A stretch of 64,000 nt of DNA from Bacteroidota bacterium (lineage in GTDB: Bacteria > Bacteroidota > Bacteroidia > Flavobacteriales_D > Crocinitomicaceae), in NCBI GenBank assembly GCA_006226425.1, contig SBGX01000034.1, forward strand, positions 1 to 64,000. The letters run 5' to 3'. Position numbers and translations under genes: made by a program. Below, in pieces: positions 34,284 to 42,641 of the stretch. The first letter of the stretch is position 1. The number at the start of each line of letters is the position of its first letter. The notes beneath the pieces were generated by a model. The model saw only the letters and a program-made list of their open reading frames with translations, was not told the DNA's origin and made no database searches.

Positions 34284-35795
34284 TTGAAATTAGTAGCTAC
34301 ATTCATTTTCAGTTTATTTAACGGTTTAGTATGGGCGGAAACCGGAAAAGAAGGATTTCAGACCAATTTTGACGTGACCAACTGGATTTTCATCCTCATC
34401 ATGTTGTTTGTGATTTACCTGACTTCCGGAATTTTGAGACAGGTACTTCAAACCTTGAAACAACGCCTGAAAGGGAAGAGTGGTCAGGAGGAAGTGCTGC
34501 TTCTAACAGAGATCGAAGACATCGGTGAGCAGCGACGGGTATTCATTTATCTGGGATTGATGTTTTTGGCACTGTACGGCATTTATTATTTCGTGGAAGG
34601 AACCACCTGGGAAGCACATGTCGTTGAGTGGCTAAATCTGATTGTTCGCTGGACGCATGTCGTCTTCGGAATTGCCTGGATCGGGGCCTCATTCTATTTT
34701 AATTTCCTGGAGAATGCCCTGAATCGAAAGGAAGGGCTCCGGGATGAACTGGCCGGAAATTTATGGGCAATACATGGAGGTGGATTTTACTACCTGGAAA
34801 AATACAAAGTAGCTCCCAAAGAGATTCCGAAGGAACTACACTGGTTCAAATATGAGGCTTATTTTACCTGGTTATCAGGGTTTACCTTACTGGTGATAGT
34901 CTATTATCTGGACGCCAACGTCTACCTGATCGATAAAAGTGTCTTAGACATCTCTCCGCAGTCAGCGGTGGGAATCGGACTGGTTTCCCTGGCTTTGGGC
35001 TGGTTGGGCTATGATATGCTCTGTAAGTCGGCACTGGCCAAAAGACAAACCTTGTTTTGGTTTATTCTCTTCGCATTTATAGCCGGTTTTGCCTGGTTCT
35101 TTTTACAGGTGTTCAGTCCCCGGGCGGCCTACATTCATGTAGGAGCACTGATCGGGACGATGATGGCTGGGAACGTATTTCGCGTGATTATTCCTTCGCA
35201 AAAGGCGATGGTGAATGCCGCGAAACGAGGTGGTTCACCGAATCCTTTGCTGGGAAAACGTGCTTTGCAGCGATCACGTCACAATAACTACCTGACGTTA
35301 CCGGTCATTTTCATCATGATCTCAAATCACTTCCCAACGACCTATGGAAATGAGTGGAACTGGTTCATTTTGATCGGACTGTCCTTGACGAGTGTCCTGG
35401 TCAAACATTACCTCAATGTGATTGAGGAAGGGCGCAAAGCAGTTTGGATCATGCCGATAGCTGTGGTTTGTATGTTTGGCTTAACCTTCATTTCGGCCCC
35501 GCGTCCAAAAGAAGTTTGTAAAGATGGCGAGGCCACCAAATTTGAAGAAGTCCGACTCATTGTAGATCAACGATGTGTGCAATGTCACTCGGAGAACCCA
35601 ACGGATGACACCCAGAAGGTACCGCCAAATGGCGTAGTTTTTGACAAGGATGAGGACATCGTCGCTTATGCCGATCGGATTTTGAACCGGGCCGTAGTGA
35701 CGAAAACCATGCCACAGGCCAATAAAACGGAAATGACGCAAGAAGAACGGGATGCCCTCCAATGTTGGATCGATCACGGAGCCAAACTGAAATAG
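34284..35795 (+). CDS. puuD: Membrane-bound urate oxidase with cytochrome c domain
   Basis: This 503-aa protein has about nine to ten membrane helices (first about residues 31-49) and a C-terminal cytochrome c domain with C431-V-Q-C434-H435. This is the PuuD architecture: urate is oxidised to 5-hydroxyisourate with electrons passed to the respiratory chain instead of to O2 as H2O2. The start appears to be TTG at 34284 (MKLVATFIF): the only nearby ATG is out of frame and runs into a stop, and the next in-frame ATG (residue 39) would cut the first helix. It is divergent from allB and convergent with moaA. Confidence 0.93.
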   Translation: MKLVATFIFSLFNGLVWAETGKEGFQTNFDVTNWIFILIMLFVIYLTSGILRQVLQTLKQRLKGKSGQEEVLLLTEIEDIGEQRRVFIYLGLMFLALYGIYYFVEGTTWEAHVVEWLNLIVRWTHVVFGIAWIGASFYFNFLENALNRKEGLRDELAGNLWAIHGGGFYYLEKYKVAPKEIPKELHWFKYEAYFTWLSGFTLLVIVYYLDANVYLIDKSVLDISPQSAVGIGLVSLALGWLGYDMLCKSALAKRQTLFWFILFAFIAGFAWFFLQVFSPRAAYIHVGALIGTMMAGNVFRVIIPSQKAMVNAAKRGGSPNPLLGKRALQRSRHNNYLTLPVIFIMISNHFPTTYGNEWNWFILIGLSLTSVLVKHYLNVIEEGRKAVWIMPIAVVCMFGLTFISAPRPKEVCKDGEATKFEEVRLIVDQRCVQCHSENPTDDTQKVPPNGVVFDKDEDIVAYADRILNRAVVTKTMPQANKTEMTQEERDALQCWIDHGAKLK

Positions 35796-35797
35796 GC

Positions 35798-36787
35798 TTA
35801 ACCTCCTATTTTGATCATACTTCGATTCTCGGTATCGTTTCCTTTTAGTTCGGTGGAATCAAAACGTCCGCCACGTTCTCTCGACTTTAGCGCAAGATTT
35901 TCTCGGATCAGGATTTCCGGATCCTTTCCCTGGCGCAGGGCACTTAACAAGTCGCTTTCTCCCTGAGAAAAAAGACAATTTTTCATTTTTCCATCGGCAG
36001 TCAAGCGTAAACGGTTGCAAGAATCGCAAAAGGGAGCCGTAATGGTACTGATAAAGGCAAATTTCCCTTTGAATCCCTTGACTTGATAGTGTTTCGCTGT
36101 TGAGTGTTTGGGGTCCTTCAAACGGGTGATCTGTGGAAACTCCCGATTCAAATTATCCAACATTTCCTGATAAGAAAGCACTTGTTCGGGGTTCCAGCCA
36201 TTTTGTTCGAAGGGCATGAATTCAATGAAGCGAACGTCCAGGTCATGGTGACGTGTATATTCCACGAATTCGCTCAGACTATTTTCATTCACTCCACGCA
36301 TGACGACCACATTGATTTTCACCCGGAAATCTTCGTTCAGTAGTAATTGGAGATTTTCGGAAACCTTTTGAAAATCGTTGCGAAGTGTCATTTGACGGAA
36401 CTGTTCTGAATCAAGGCTGTCGAGACTGATGTTAATGTGTTTCAATCCTACCTGTTTCAACTGTTCCACATGACGGTCGATGAGAATAGCATTGGTGCTT
36501 AAACTCAATTCGACAGGAAGTAAACTAAGTACTTTTAGAATTTCAGGAAAATCTTTTCGAACGAGTGGTTCACCGCCCGTAAGCCGAATTTTTTTCACTC
36601 CCAGATCAACGAACAAACGAGCCAAATGAGCAATTTCATCCACCTGCATCAAATGAGCTTTTGGGGTCACGGAAACCTCCTCATGAGGCATGCAGTAACG
36701 ACACCTGAGGTTACAGGCATCTGTTAATGAAAGACGGAGATAATCATGTGTCCGTCCAAAAGAATCCGTCAGTGAGGCTTTGTTCAT
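35798..36787 (-). CDS. moaA: GTP 3',8-cyclase (molybdenum cofactor)
   Basis: This 329-aa radical-SAM enzyme performs the first step of Moco synthesis with MoaC. The N-terminal [4Fe-4S] motif is C25-N-L-R-C29-R-Y-C32. The C-terminal cluster is in APFCDSCNRLRLTADGKMKNC. The terminal GG required for MoaA function is present (MIKIGG). It is divergent from moeA; only 74 bases separate the two starts. Confidence 0.96.
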   Translation of the reverse strand: MNKASLTDSFGRTHDYLRLSLTDACNLRCRYCMPHEEVSVTPKAHLMQVDEIAHLARLFVDLGVKKIRLTGGEPLVRKDFPEILKVLSLLPVELSLSTNAILIDRHVEQLKQVGLKHINISLDSLDSEQFRQMTLRNDFQKVSENLQLLLNEDFRVKINVVVMRGVNENSLSEFVEYTRHHDLDVRFIEFMPFEQNGWNPEQVLSYQEMLDNLNREFPQITRLKDPKHSTAKHYQVKGFKGKFAFISTITAPFCDSCNRLRLTADGKMKNCLFSQGESDLLSALRQGKDPEILIRENLALKSRERGGRFDSTELKGNDTENRSMIKIGG

Positions 36788-36861
36788 GGGAAGAGGGCAA
36801 AACTACTGAATTTATGTTAATTTTAATTCCCTTTTCAGGAAGTTCAATCAAAGAATCATTT

Positions 36862-38043
36862 ATGAAATCAGTGTCGGAAGCCCTTCAATTAGTCAGGAAA
36901 CACATTGTCATGGGAACGGGCGTGAATGAGCTTTCCTTGAATGAAGCTAAGGGAGGTGTGCTTGCAGAGGATATCTATGCTCCCATGGATTTACCAGCCT
37001 TTGATCAATCGAATGTGGACGGTTACGCTTTGGGAGAACCAGGGGAGACAAAAAGTTGGCAGTTGAAGGGAGAAGTGAAGGCAGGAGACGCCCCCCATTT
37101 TGAATTGGAACAGGGAATGGCCTGTCGGATTTTTACCGGAGCTGTCGTACCGAAAGGAAGCATGGCTGTGGTGATGCAGGAAGAGGTGAAACGAGAAGGA
37201 AGCAGGATCATGTTGGAGCGATTTCCTGAAGCGGGGGAGCACATTCGCCCAAGGGGAACACAGATTCAGCAGGGTCAGTTGGCGCTTCCAAGGGGAAAAC
37301 AGTTGAATCCGGCCGCCATTGGTTTTTTGTCCATGTTCGGGATCGAAAAAGTGAAGCTCCGAGTTCCTCCTAAGGTGAGCATACTGATTAACGGAGATGA
37401 ATTGAGACGGGCCGGGGAAACTTTGAAACCTGGAGAGGTGTACGAATCGAATGGAAATATGCTAGTTGCGGCACTCAGGCAGGAGGGAGTAGAACAGATC
37501 GAACTAAAGACTGTTTCGGACGATTTGGAGCGCTTGACAGAAAGTTGTCGGGAGGCGCTGGCTGCCAGTGATTTCTTAATTGTCTCAGGAGGGATTTCCG
37601 TTGGAACCTATGATTTGGTGGCCGAAGCGCTTCAGAAAGCAGGAGTGGAACAAATTTTTCATACGGTGGCGCAGAGACCAGGAAAACCATTGTATTTCGG
37701 ACGGAGTAACAACTGCTCCGTATTTGCATTACCGGGGAACCCAAGTTCAAGCCTCGTGTGCTATTATCTGTATGTTTTGCCAGGCATTCGCTTCTTTCGG
37801 GGAGAAGGTTTTCGCGAATTACCTGTATTTCGAGGAAAATTGAGTCATGAACTTATCAAAAAGGGAAAATTCAGGCATTTTTTGCGCGGATATTATGAAA
37901 ATGGCTTGCTGAGGACCAAAGAAGAACAGGCCTCCTTTCAATTAAAGCCTTTTGCAAGCGGGAATTGTTTGTTAATTTTACCGGAGGGAGACCAAAGACT
38001 AAATCAGGGAGATGAAGTCGCTTTCTATTGGCTTCCCGAATAA
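36862..38043 (+). CDS. moeA: Molybdopterin molybdenumtransferase
   Basis: This 393-aa enzyme inserts molybdate into adenylylated molybdopterin. Motifs seen: DLPAFDQSNVDGYAL, FTGAVVPKGSMAVVMQEE, RPRGTQI, NGDEL, SGGISVGTYDLV, QRPGKPLYFG and ALPGNPSSSLVCYYLYV. The ATG at 36862 (MKSVSEALQLV) is chosen because it aligns with the MoeA N-terminus; upstream in-frame codons reach into the moaA coding region. It starts the five-gene operon moeA-moaD-moeB-moaE-moaCB. Confidence 0.95.
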   Translation: MKSVSEALQLVRKHIVMGTGVNELSLNEAKGGVLAEDIYAPMDLPAFDQSNVDGYALGEPGETKSWQLKGEVKAGDAPHFELEQGMACRIFTGAVVPKGSMAVVMQEEVKREGSRIMLERFPEAGEHIRPRGTQIQQGQLALPRGKQLNPAAIGFLSMFGIEKVKLRVPPKVSILINGDELRRAGETLKPGEVYESNGNMLVAALRQEGVEQIELKTVSDDLERLTESCREALAASDFLIVSGGISVGTYDLVAEALQKAGVEQIFHTVAQRPGKPLYFGRSNNCSVFALPGNPSSSLVCYYLYVLPGIRFFRGEGFRELPVFRGKLSHELIKKGKFRHFLRGYYENGLLRTKEEQASFQLKPFASGNCLLILPEGDQRLNQGDEVAFYWLPE

Positions 38044-38047
38044 TAAC

Positions 38048-38284
38048 ATGGATCGGATCAAAGTACTTTTTTTTGGAGAACTGGCAGAACTGACGGCGAC
38101 TTCGCAGCTAGAAGTGTCAGGTCCATTGCTCTTGAGTGAATTGCGCGAGGAATTGGAAAGAAATTATCCAACTTTGAAGGACCGGGTATTTCAAGTGGCA
38201 GTGAATAAACGCCTTGCCACAGGAAAAGAACAGTTGAACAATGGAGATGAGGTGGCCTTTTTACCACCCTTTGCAGGAGGTTAA
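38048..38284 (+). CDS. moaD: Molybdopterin synthase sulfur-carrier subunit
   Basis: This 78-aa ubiquitin-fold protein carries the thiocarboxylate used in molybdopterin formation. It ends in the required GG (PPFAGG), and has VLFFGELAEL and FQVAVNKRLATG. The ATG at 38048 is chosen; an upstream in-frame ATG at 38012 lies inside moeA. Its stop overlaps the moeB start by one base. Confidence 0.95.
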   Translation: MDRIKVLFFGELAELTATSQLEVSGPLLLSELREELERNYPTLKDRVFQVAVNKRLATGKEQLNNGDEVAFLPPFAGG

Positions 38285-39381
38285 TGTTGACAAATCAGGA
38301 ATTGGAAAGATATGCCCGTCAGATTGCACTAAGTGAAATCGGAGCGGCGGGACAGCAGCGATTGAAGCAGGCTTCGGTGTTGGTCATCGGAGTAGGTGGA
38401 TTGGGCTGTCAGGTGCTTCAGCAGTTGACTGCAGCGGGAGTCGGCCGAATCGGAATGATTGACGGAGATCGAGTAGAACTTTCCAATTTACAGCGACAAT
38501 GCCTGTTTGGAGAAGGAGATGTTGGCCGGAAAAAAACGGAAGTGGCTCAGGAACGATTAAAAGCTCAGAACAGTCAGGTACAACTGGAAATCCATGAAGG
38601 AAGTTTTCACCCGAAGAATGCAGAGACACTTGTGGCGAAGTACGATTTGGTAGTGGATGCCAGCGATCGGATTGACGTGCGTTACCTGATCAATGACGCC
38701 TGCGTTTGTTTGGAAAAGGCTTTTGTGTATGCCTCGCTATATGCGTATGAAGCACAGGTAGCCCTGTTCAATGCTCCGGATGACTTGGGGAATCGAAGTG
38801 CGACCTATCGCTGTTTATTTCCGGAAGAATCAGGAAGTAAGGTACAAAACTGTCAGGAACGAGGAGTGCTGGCTGTGTTACCTGCTTTAATTGGGGCTAT
38901 CCAGGCGAATGAAGTATTGAATTATTTCTTAGGCTTGAGTGAAGGACTTTCAGGACGGCTATTGCTGTTCAACCAGTTGAACTATCACTTTCAGTTGATT
39001 GAAGTGAACCGTCATGAAAAGGCAAAGGAATGGGCCAAACAAGGGATGAGAATTCGGCAGCAGGTCATCGAATTATCTCCGGAAGAATTGCGCGAGAAAT
39101 TGGCACGTGAATTCCCTTGCCTATTGGTGGATGTTCGGGATCCCGATGAATCACCAGAACTGACTTCCTTTGCAGGTAATGAGGTATTGTCTAAAGCAGT
39201 ATTTGAAAAAGGGACAGCCTTTACCAGTGAATCGCCTGTGTTTATTTGCCAAACAGGAGTACGTAGCCAAAAAGAAGCACTTTCCTGGAGCTCCCGGAAC
39301 AACAAAACATGCTATAGCCTTCGGGGAGGAGTATTGAAATTGAAAGAAGATGAAAGACAGAAAAGTCAAATCCATATTTAA
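38284..39381 (+). CDS. moeB: MoaD-adenylating enzyme with C-terminal rhodanese domain
   Basis: This 365-aa protein activates the MoaD C-terminus by adenylation. The E1/ThiF domain (about 1-245) has VLVIGVGGLGCQVLQQLTAAG, DGDRVELSNLQRQCLF, and VDASDRIDVRYLINDAC. A rhodanese domain follows (about 265-365) with C322 in FICQTGVRS, the MOCS3/MoeZ-type layout that also transfers sulfur. It overlaps moaD by one base and moaE by 32 bases. Confidence 0.93.
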   Translation: MLTNQELERYARQIALSEIGAAGQQRLKQASVLVIGVGGLGCQVLQQLTAAGVGRIGMIDGDRVELSNLQRQCLFGEGDVGRKKTEVAQERLKAQNSQVQLEIHEGSFHPKNAETLVAKYDLVVDASDRIDVRYLINDACVCLEKAFVYASLYAYEAQVALFNAPDDLGNRSATYRCLFPEESGSKVQNCQERGVLAVLPALIGAIQANEVLNYFLGLSEGLSGRLLLFNQLNYHFQLIEVNRHEKAKEWAKQGMRIRQQVIELSPEELREKLAREFPCLLVDVRDPDESPELTSFAGNEVLSKAVFEKGTAFTSESPVFICQTGVRSQKEALSWSSRNNKTCYSLRGGVLKLKEDERQKSQIHI

Positions 39382-39814
39382 GCAAGGACCCATTGCCCCA
39401 GAGTTCATTGCGGAAAGTTTGAAAAAACATCAAACGAAGACGAAAATAGGGGCGCATGCCATGTTCATGGGACAAATCCGGGAAGATGAAACGGAAAAGG
39501 GGAAAGTATGTTCAATGGTCTATACAGCTTATGAGGAGATGGCCAATGAGTTGATGCACGAAATCCGGGAAGAGGTATTTGAACGCTTCGATTTACACTG
39601 TATGCATGTCTATCACAGTTTGGGAGAAGTTCAGACAGGGGAACTATGTTTGTTTGTCTTTGTCTCCTCAGGACATCGGAAAGCCTCTTTTGAAGCCTGT
39701 GAGTATCTGGTGGAAGAGATTAAAAGAAAATTGCCCATTTTCGGGAAGGAAATTTACGAGAATCAGGAGCATGCTTGGAAGAGAAATCAGTTTCCTGAAA
39801 ATACAATGGAATGA
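39350..39814 (+). CDS. moaE: Molybdopterin synthase catalytic subunit
   Basis: This 154-aa subunit converts cyclic pyranopterin monophosphate to molybdopterin using MoaD thiocarboxylate. Motifs: AHAMFMGQIREDE, VYHSLGEVQTGELCLFVFV, SSGHRKASFEACEYLVEEIKRKLPIFGKE (in part) and HAWKRN. The start overlaps moeB by 32 bases. The AGGT..GxVR-type glycine-rich start of many MoaE proteins is altered to MGQIRED here. Confidence 0.93.
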   Translation: MKDRKVKSIFKQGPIAPEFIAESLKKHQTKTKIGAHAMFMGQIREDETEKGKVCSMVYTAYEEMANELMHEIREEVFERFDLHCMHVYHSLGEVQTGELCLFVFVSSGHRKASFEACEYLVEEIKRKLPIFGKEIYENQEHAWKRNQFPENTME

Positions 39815-40716
39815 TCAATATCACGCATAAACATAGTACCTTACGAAAAGCCATTGCTCAGGCAGTGGTAGAGGTGAGCAAGGAAGAAACGATCGCGGCA
39901 CTCAGAGAACGAAAAGTCCCGAAGGGAGATGTCTTTGAAATGGCCAAAACAGCAGGTTTATTCGCCGTAAAACGGACAAGCGACCTCATTCCAGATTGTC
40001 ATCCCCTTCCGGTAGAATTTACCTCGGTCAGTTATCGAATCGAAGGACTAAAAGTGTATGTGGAGATGGAGGTTCATACCATCTACAAAACCGGGGTAGA
40101 AGTGGAGGCCATGCACGGAGTATCGGTGGTTGCTCTAACGATGTATGATATGTTGAAGCCGATTGACAAGGGAATTACCATCAAGGACATTCGATTGTTG
40201 GAAAAGAAAGGAGGGAAATCAAATGTCAAAGCGGTGGATGTGAGCTCCGTAAGGGCGGCAGTATTAGTCTGTTCGGACCGGGTGAGTCAGGGACTCATGG
40301 AAGATCGATCAGGAAAGCTGTTAGTAGCAGGCCTGGAAGAAATGGGAATAGACCAGGTGACCTATGCCTGTTTGCCAGATGATGAAGCTGGAATCACATC
40401 CTGGTTAAAGGACAAAGTATCCGAACAACAACTAATTTTGGTCAGCGGGGGAAGTGGACTTGGACCGCGCGACCGGAGCACGGAGGCAATCCGTTCCGTT
40501 TTGGATCGGGAGATTCCTGGGATTATGGAACATTACCGAAATTATGGACAGCAGCGAATCCCAACAGCGATGTTGTCTCGTGGCGTAGCAGGAATGTCCG
40601 GGCAATGCCTGATCATTGGATTGCCCGGCTCTCCCGGCGCAGCTCAGGATGCCCTTCATGCTTTGTTTCCTGCTGTCTTTCATGTTCTGGAAGTTGAGCG
40701 GGGTGGAGGGCATTGA
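39811..40716 (+). CDS. moaCB: Bifunctional MoaC-MoaB/MogA fusion
   Basis: This 301-aa fusion contains cyclic pyranopterin monophosphate synthase MoaC (about 1-140; LIPDCHPLPVEF, VEAMHGVSVVALTMYDM, ITIKDIRLLEKKGGKS) and a molybdopterin adenylyltransferase domain of the MoaB/MogA family (about 150-295; VCSDRVSQG, LVSGGSGLGPRDRSTEAI, MEHYRNYG, GLPGSPGA). It begins inside the moaE stop (4-base overlap). With moaA, moeA, moaD, moeB and moaE it completes the Mo-MPT pathway. mobA is not in the window and is not needed by XdhAB-type enzymes unless CMP- or GMP-forms are used. Confidence 0.94.
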   Translation: MINITHKHSTLRKAIAQAVVEVSKEETIAALRERKVPKGDVFEMAKTAGLFAVKRTSDLIPDCHPLPVEFTSVSYRIEGLKVYVEMEVHTIYKTGVEVEAMHGVSVVALTMYDMLKPIDKGITIKDIRLLEKKGGKSNVKAVDVSSVRAAVLVCSDRVSQGLMEDRSGKLLVAGLEEMGIDQVTYACLPDDEAGITSWLKDKVSEQQLILVSGGSGLGPRDRSTEAIRSVLDREIPGIMEHYRNYGQQRIPTAMLSRGVAGMSGQCLIIGLPGSPGAAQDALHALFPAVFHVLEVERGGGH

Positions 40717-40723
40717 GGACTAT

Positions 40724-42460
40724 TTATTTTATTTTAAACGAAGCCTTTAGTTTGTCTTCATTTTTCTGCTTAAAATTATATGTGAGTGCGACGTACCAAC
40801 CCATTTTGAATTTTCTTTCGGTGGGGACATCTGAATTAACATTGAACTCATTTGAAAAGTCGTAGTTTTGGTCTTTGTTCAGCTCAATAAGTCTCGTTTT
40901 AGCAAATTCTGCTCTCCTGCAGGCCGCTCCGATCGAAATGCCCACTCTTTCACTGCGCCCCATGAGCCATCCGGCACCAGCCAAGTAAAAAAGTTGATCC
41001 GTATCGGTGGCCGTACCGAAGTTTAAGGTGAGCCTGTGATTGCCTATTTTCCGCCGATAAACGTTAAAAAGAAGTCCTACAGTTGGGTGAACATTGAATT
41101 TCGTTTCTCCTTCATTGAGACGTAAAATTTGGGTGCTATCTGTATTGCTAAGCAACTGAAAAAAAGGACTCGAATTATTCAGACCAATGGCCGCAACAAA
41201 AGCACTACTAAAATCAATCTTAACGCCATGCTCCACTCTAAAATGAATATGTTGTCTTATTTCATGGGGAGCGATTCCATATCTGTTATTTCGGGGTTTA
41301 GCGATGGCATATATTGAGATTTCATCCGAATCGTCAAAGATTTTTTCTGTGGTAAATTCGATGGTCCAATTTTCTTCACAAATTGCATTGTTCAGTCTGG
41401 TTAGATTAAAGAATTGATTCATAAGCTCCTTTTGATTAATGGATTCGTGCGTTTTCAAAAGGGCTTTATATGCAGATTGAATGCCTATCTCATTTGGATT
41501 GTTCTCTGCCAATTGTTTGAGGTCGGAGAAGATATTGTTCAGTTCGTCTAAATTCTTCTGGCAGTTGTAAATAATGAATCTGCTGTCAGAAAATCGATTG
41601 TTGATGAGCGATCTTCTAGCCGAGTCAATTTGATTATAGCTTTTGTTTGAGTGAGCAATGATCATGAGCTCCTGAATCGTATTGGCCTTATGTTTTAAAC
41701 TTTCTATGGATTTAACGTACTTTGTCGTTAGATGATTTTGTTCTTTTTGAAGTATAAAATCCTGATCAATATCCCTTAGACTATGTATAACATCTAATAA
41801 TTTTACTCTATAATATTGCAGGGACTCTATCCGAGAATAGATAGAGTCAGATATACTATCTATGTCTTTTATTATTTGATCTCTTTGACTCTTATTCTCA
41901 GCTGAATCAGGAGTGTTTCTTAATTTCTGGACAAGGTTTTTTCTCTTATCTGAGAATTTGATTGAATCCTGAACAAGGTTTTGTATCATTAATTTGAGTT
42001 TGTCTAGACTCTTCACATGGTCATTGAACTCACCCTGTTTGTTTTTATCCGCAATCTTCTTTGTTTCGGATACATATATGTTATTGATCTCGGGAACATT
42101 GATCATCAATGTTTTTTCATCAAATTGAAAGTGTTCCAGCTGATTTTGATCGCTAGGATCTGAGATTAAGTAATTCGTCTGCATCTCGTACAAGCTTAAT
42201 TTAAAAAGAAAGGGGTTTACATCTTGTATTTGGAGGTGGACATGCTCTAATTCATCAATGATGCAGTTTAGTTGATTATTTTCCACCAACTTTTCGAATT
42301 CATAGAGGGAGTAAGTAAGTGTTTTGTATTTATTCTGTTCATTTTTTTCTTTTATTCGATCAATCCATCGCTTTTTGTTTTCTTGGGTGTAGGAGTACTG
42401 AGTAATGCCAATGGTGCCTAGAAAGGTCACAACCAGGGGAATGACAATTCGTTTTTTCAT
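40724..42460 (-). CDS. Hypothetical exported coiled-coil protein with possible beta-barrel C-terminus
   Basis: No family was recognised. The 578-aa product has an N-terminal signal or anchor (VIPLVVTFLGTIGITQYSYTQ), a long helical region of about 350 residues with many heptad-like Leu/Ile/Lys/Asn stretches, and a C-terminal region (about 400-578) with alternating hydrophobic strands (VGLLFNVYRRKIG; LTLNFGTATDTDQLFYLAGAGWL; GWYVALTYNF) that ends in an aromatic residue-rich strand, as in outer membrane barrels. It is convergent with moaCB (7 bases apart). Confidence 0.7.
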   Translation of the reverse strand: MKKRIVIPLVVTFLGTIGITQYSYTQENKKRWIDRIKEKNEQNKYKTLTYSLYEFEKLVENNQLNCIIDELEHVHLQIQDVNPFLFKLSLYEMQTNYLISDPSDQNQLEHFQFDEKTLMINVPEINNIYVSETKKIADKNKQGEFNDHVKSLDKLKLMIQNLVQDSIKFSDKRKNLVQKLRNTPDSAENKSQRDQIIKDIDSISDSIYSRIESLQYYRVKLLDVIHSLRDIDQDFILQKEQNHLTTKYVKSIESLKHKANTIQELMIIAHSNKSYNQIDSARRSLINNRFSDSRFIIYNCQKNLDELNNIFSDLKQLAENNPNEIGIQSAYKALLKTHESINQKELMNQFFNLTRLNNAICEENWTIEFTTEKIFDDSDEISIYAIAKPRNNRYGIAPHEIRQHIHFRVEHGVKIDFSSAFVAAIGLNNSSPFFQLLSNTDSTQILRLNEGETKFNVHPTVGLLFNVYRRKIGNHRLTLNFGTATDTDQLFYLAGAGWLMGRSERVGISIGAACRRAEFAKTRLIELNKDQNYDFSNEFNVNSDVPTERKFKMGWYVALTYNFKQKNEDKLKASFKIK

Positions 42461-42594
42461 TTTGATAGTTTTATAGTTTCTACAAAACTAAAATGGTTGA
42501 GTCATCTAGTCAAGTCTCCATTTGGTGGTTTTCTGGTCTCTATTTGGTGGTTCTTGCCCTTCCCTAATTTGGTGACCGTATAACTACCCGAAAC

Positions 42595-42621
42595 AAAAAA
42601 AGGCCCCGAAGGACCTTTTAA
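42595..42621 (-). terminator. Intrinsic terminator with UUCG tetraloop
   Basis: Read on the minus strand, AAAAGGTCC-TTCG-GGGCCTTTTTTT forms a stem (one G-U pair) capped by C(UUCG)G and followed by a T run. It lies about 20 bases past the stop of the LipL32-like gene. Confidence 0.85.
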
Positions 42622-42641
42622 AGAATATTTACGGATTCTAA

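Noticed and set aside
36841-36861. A molybdenum-cofactor riboswitch upstream of moeA
   Set aside because: Only 74 bases separate the moaA and moeA starts and no extended stem-loop structure was seen there.
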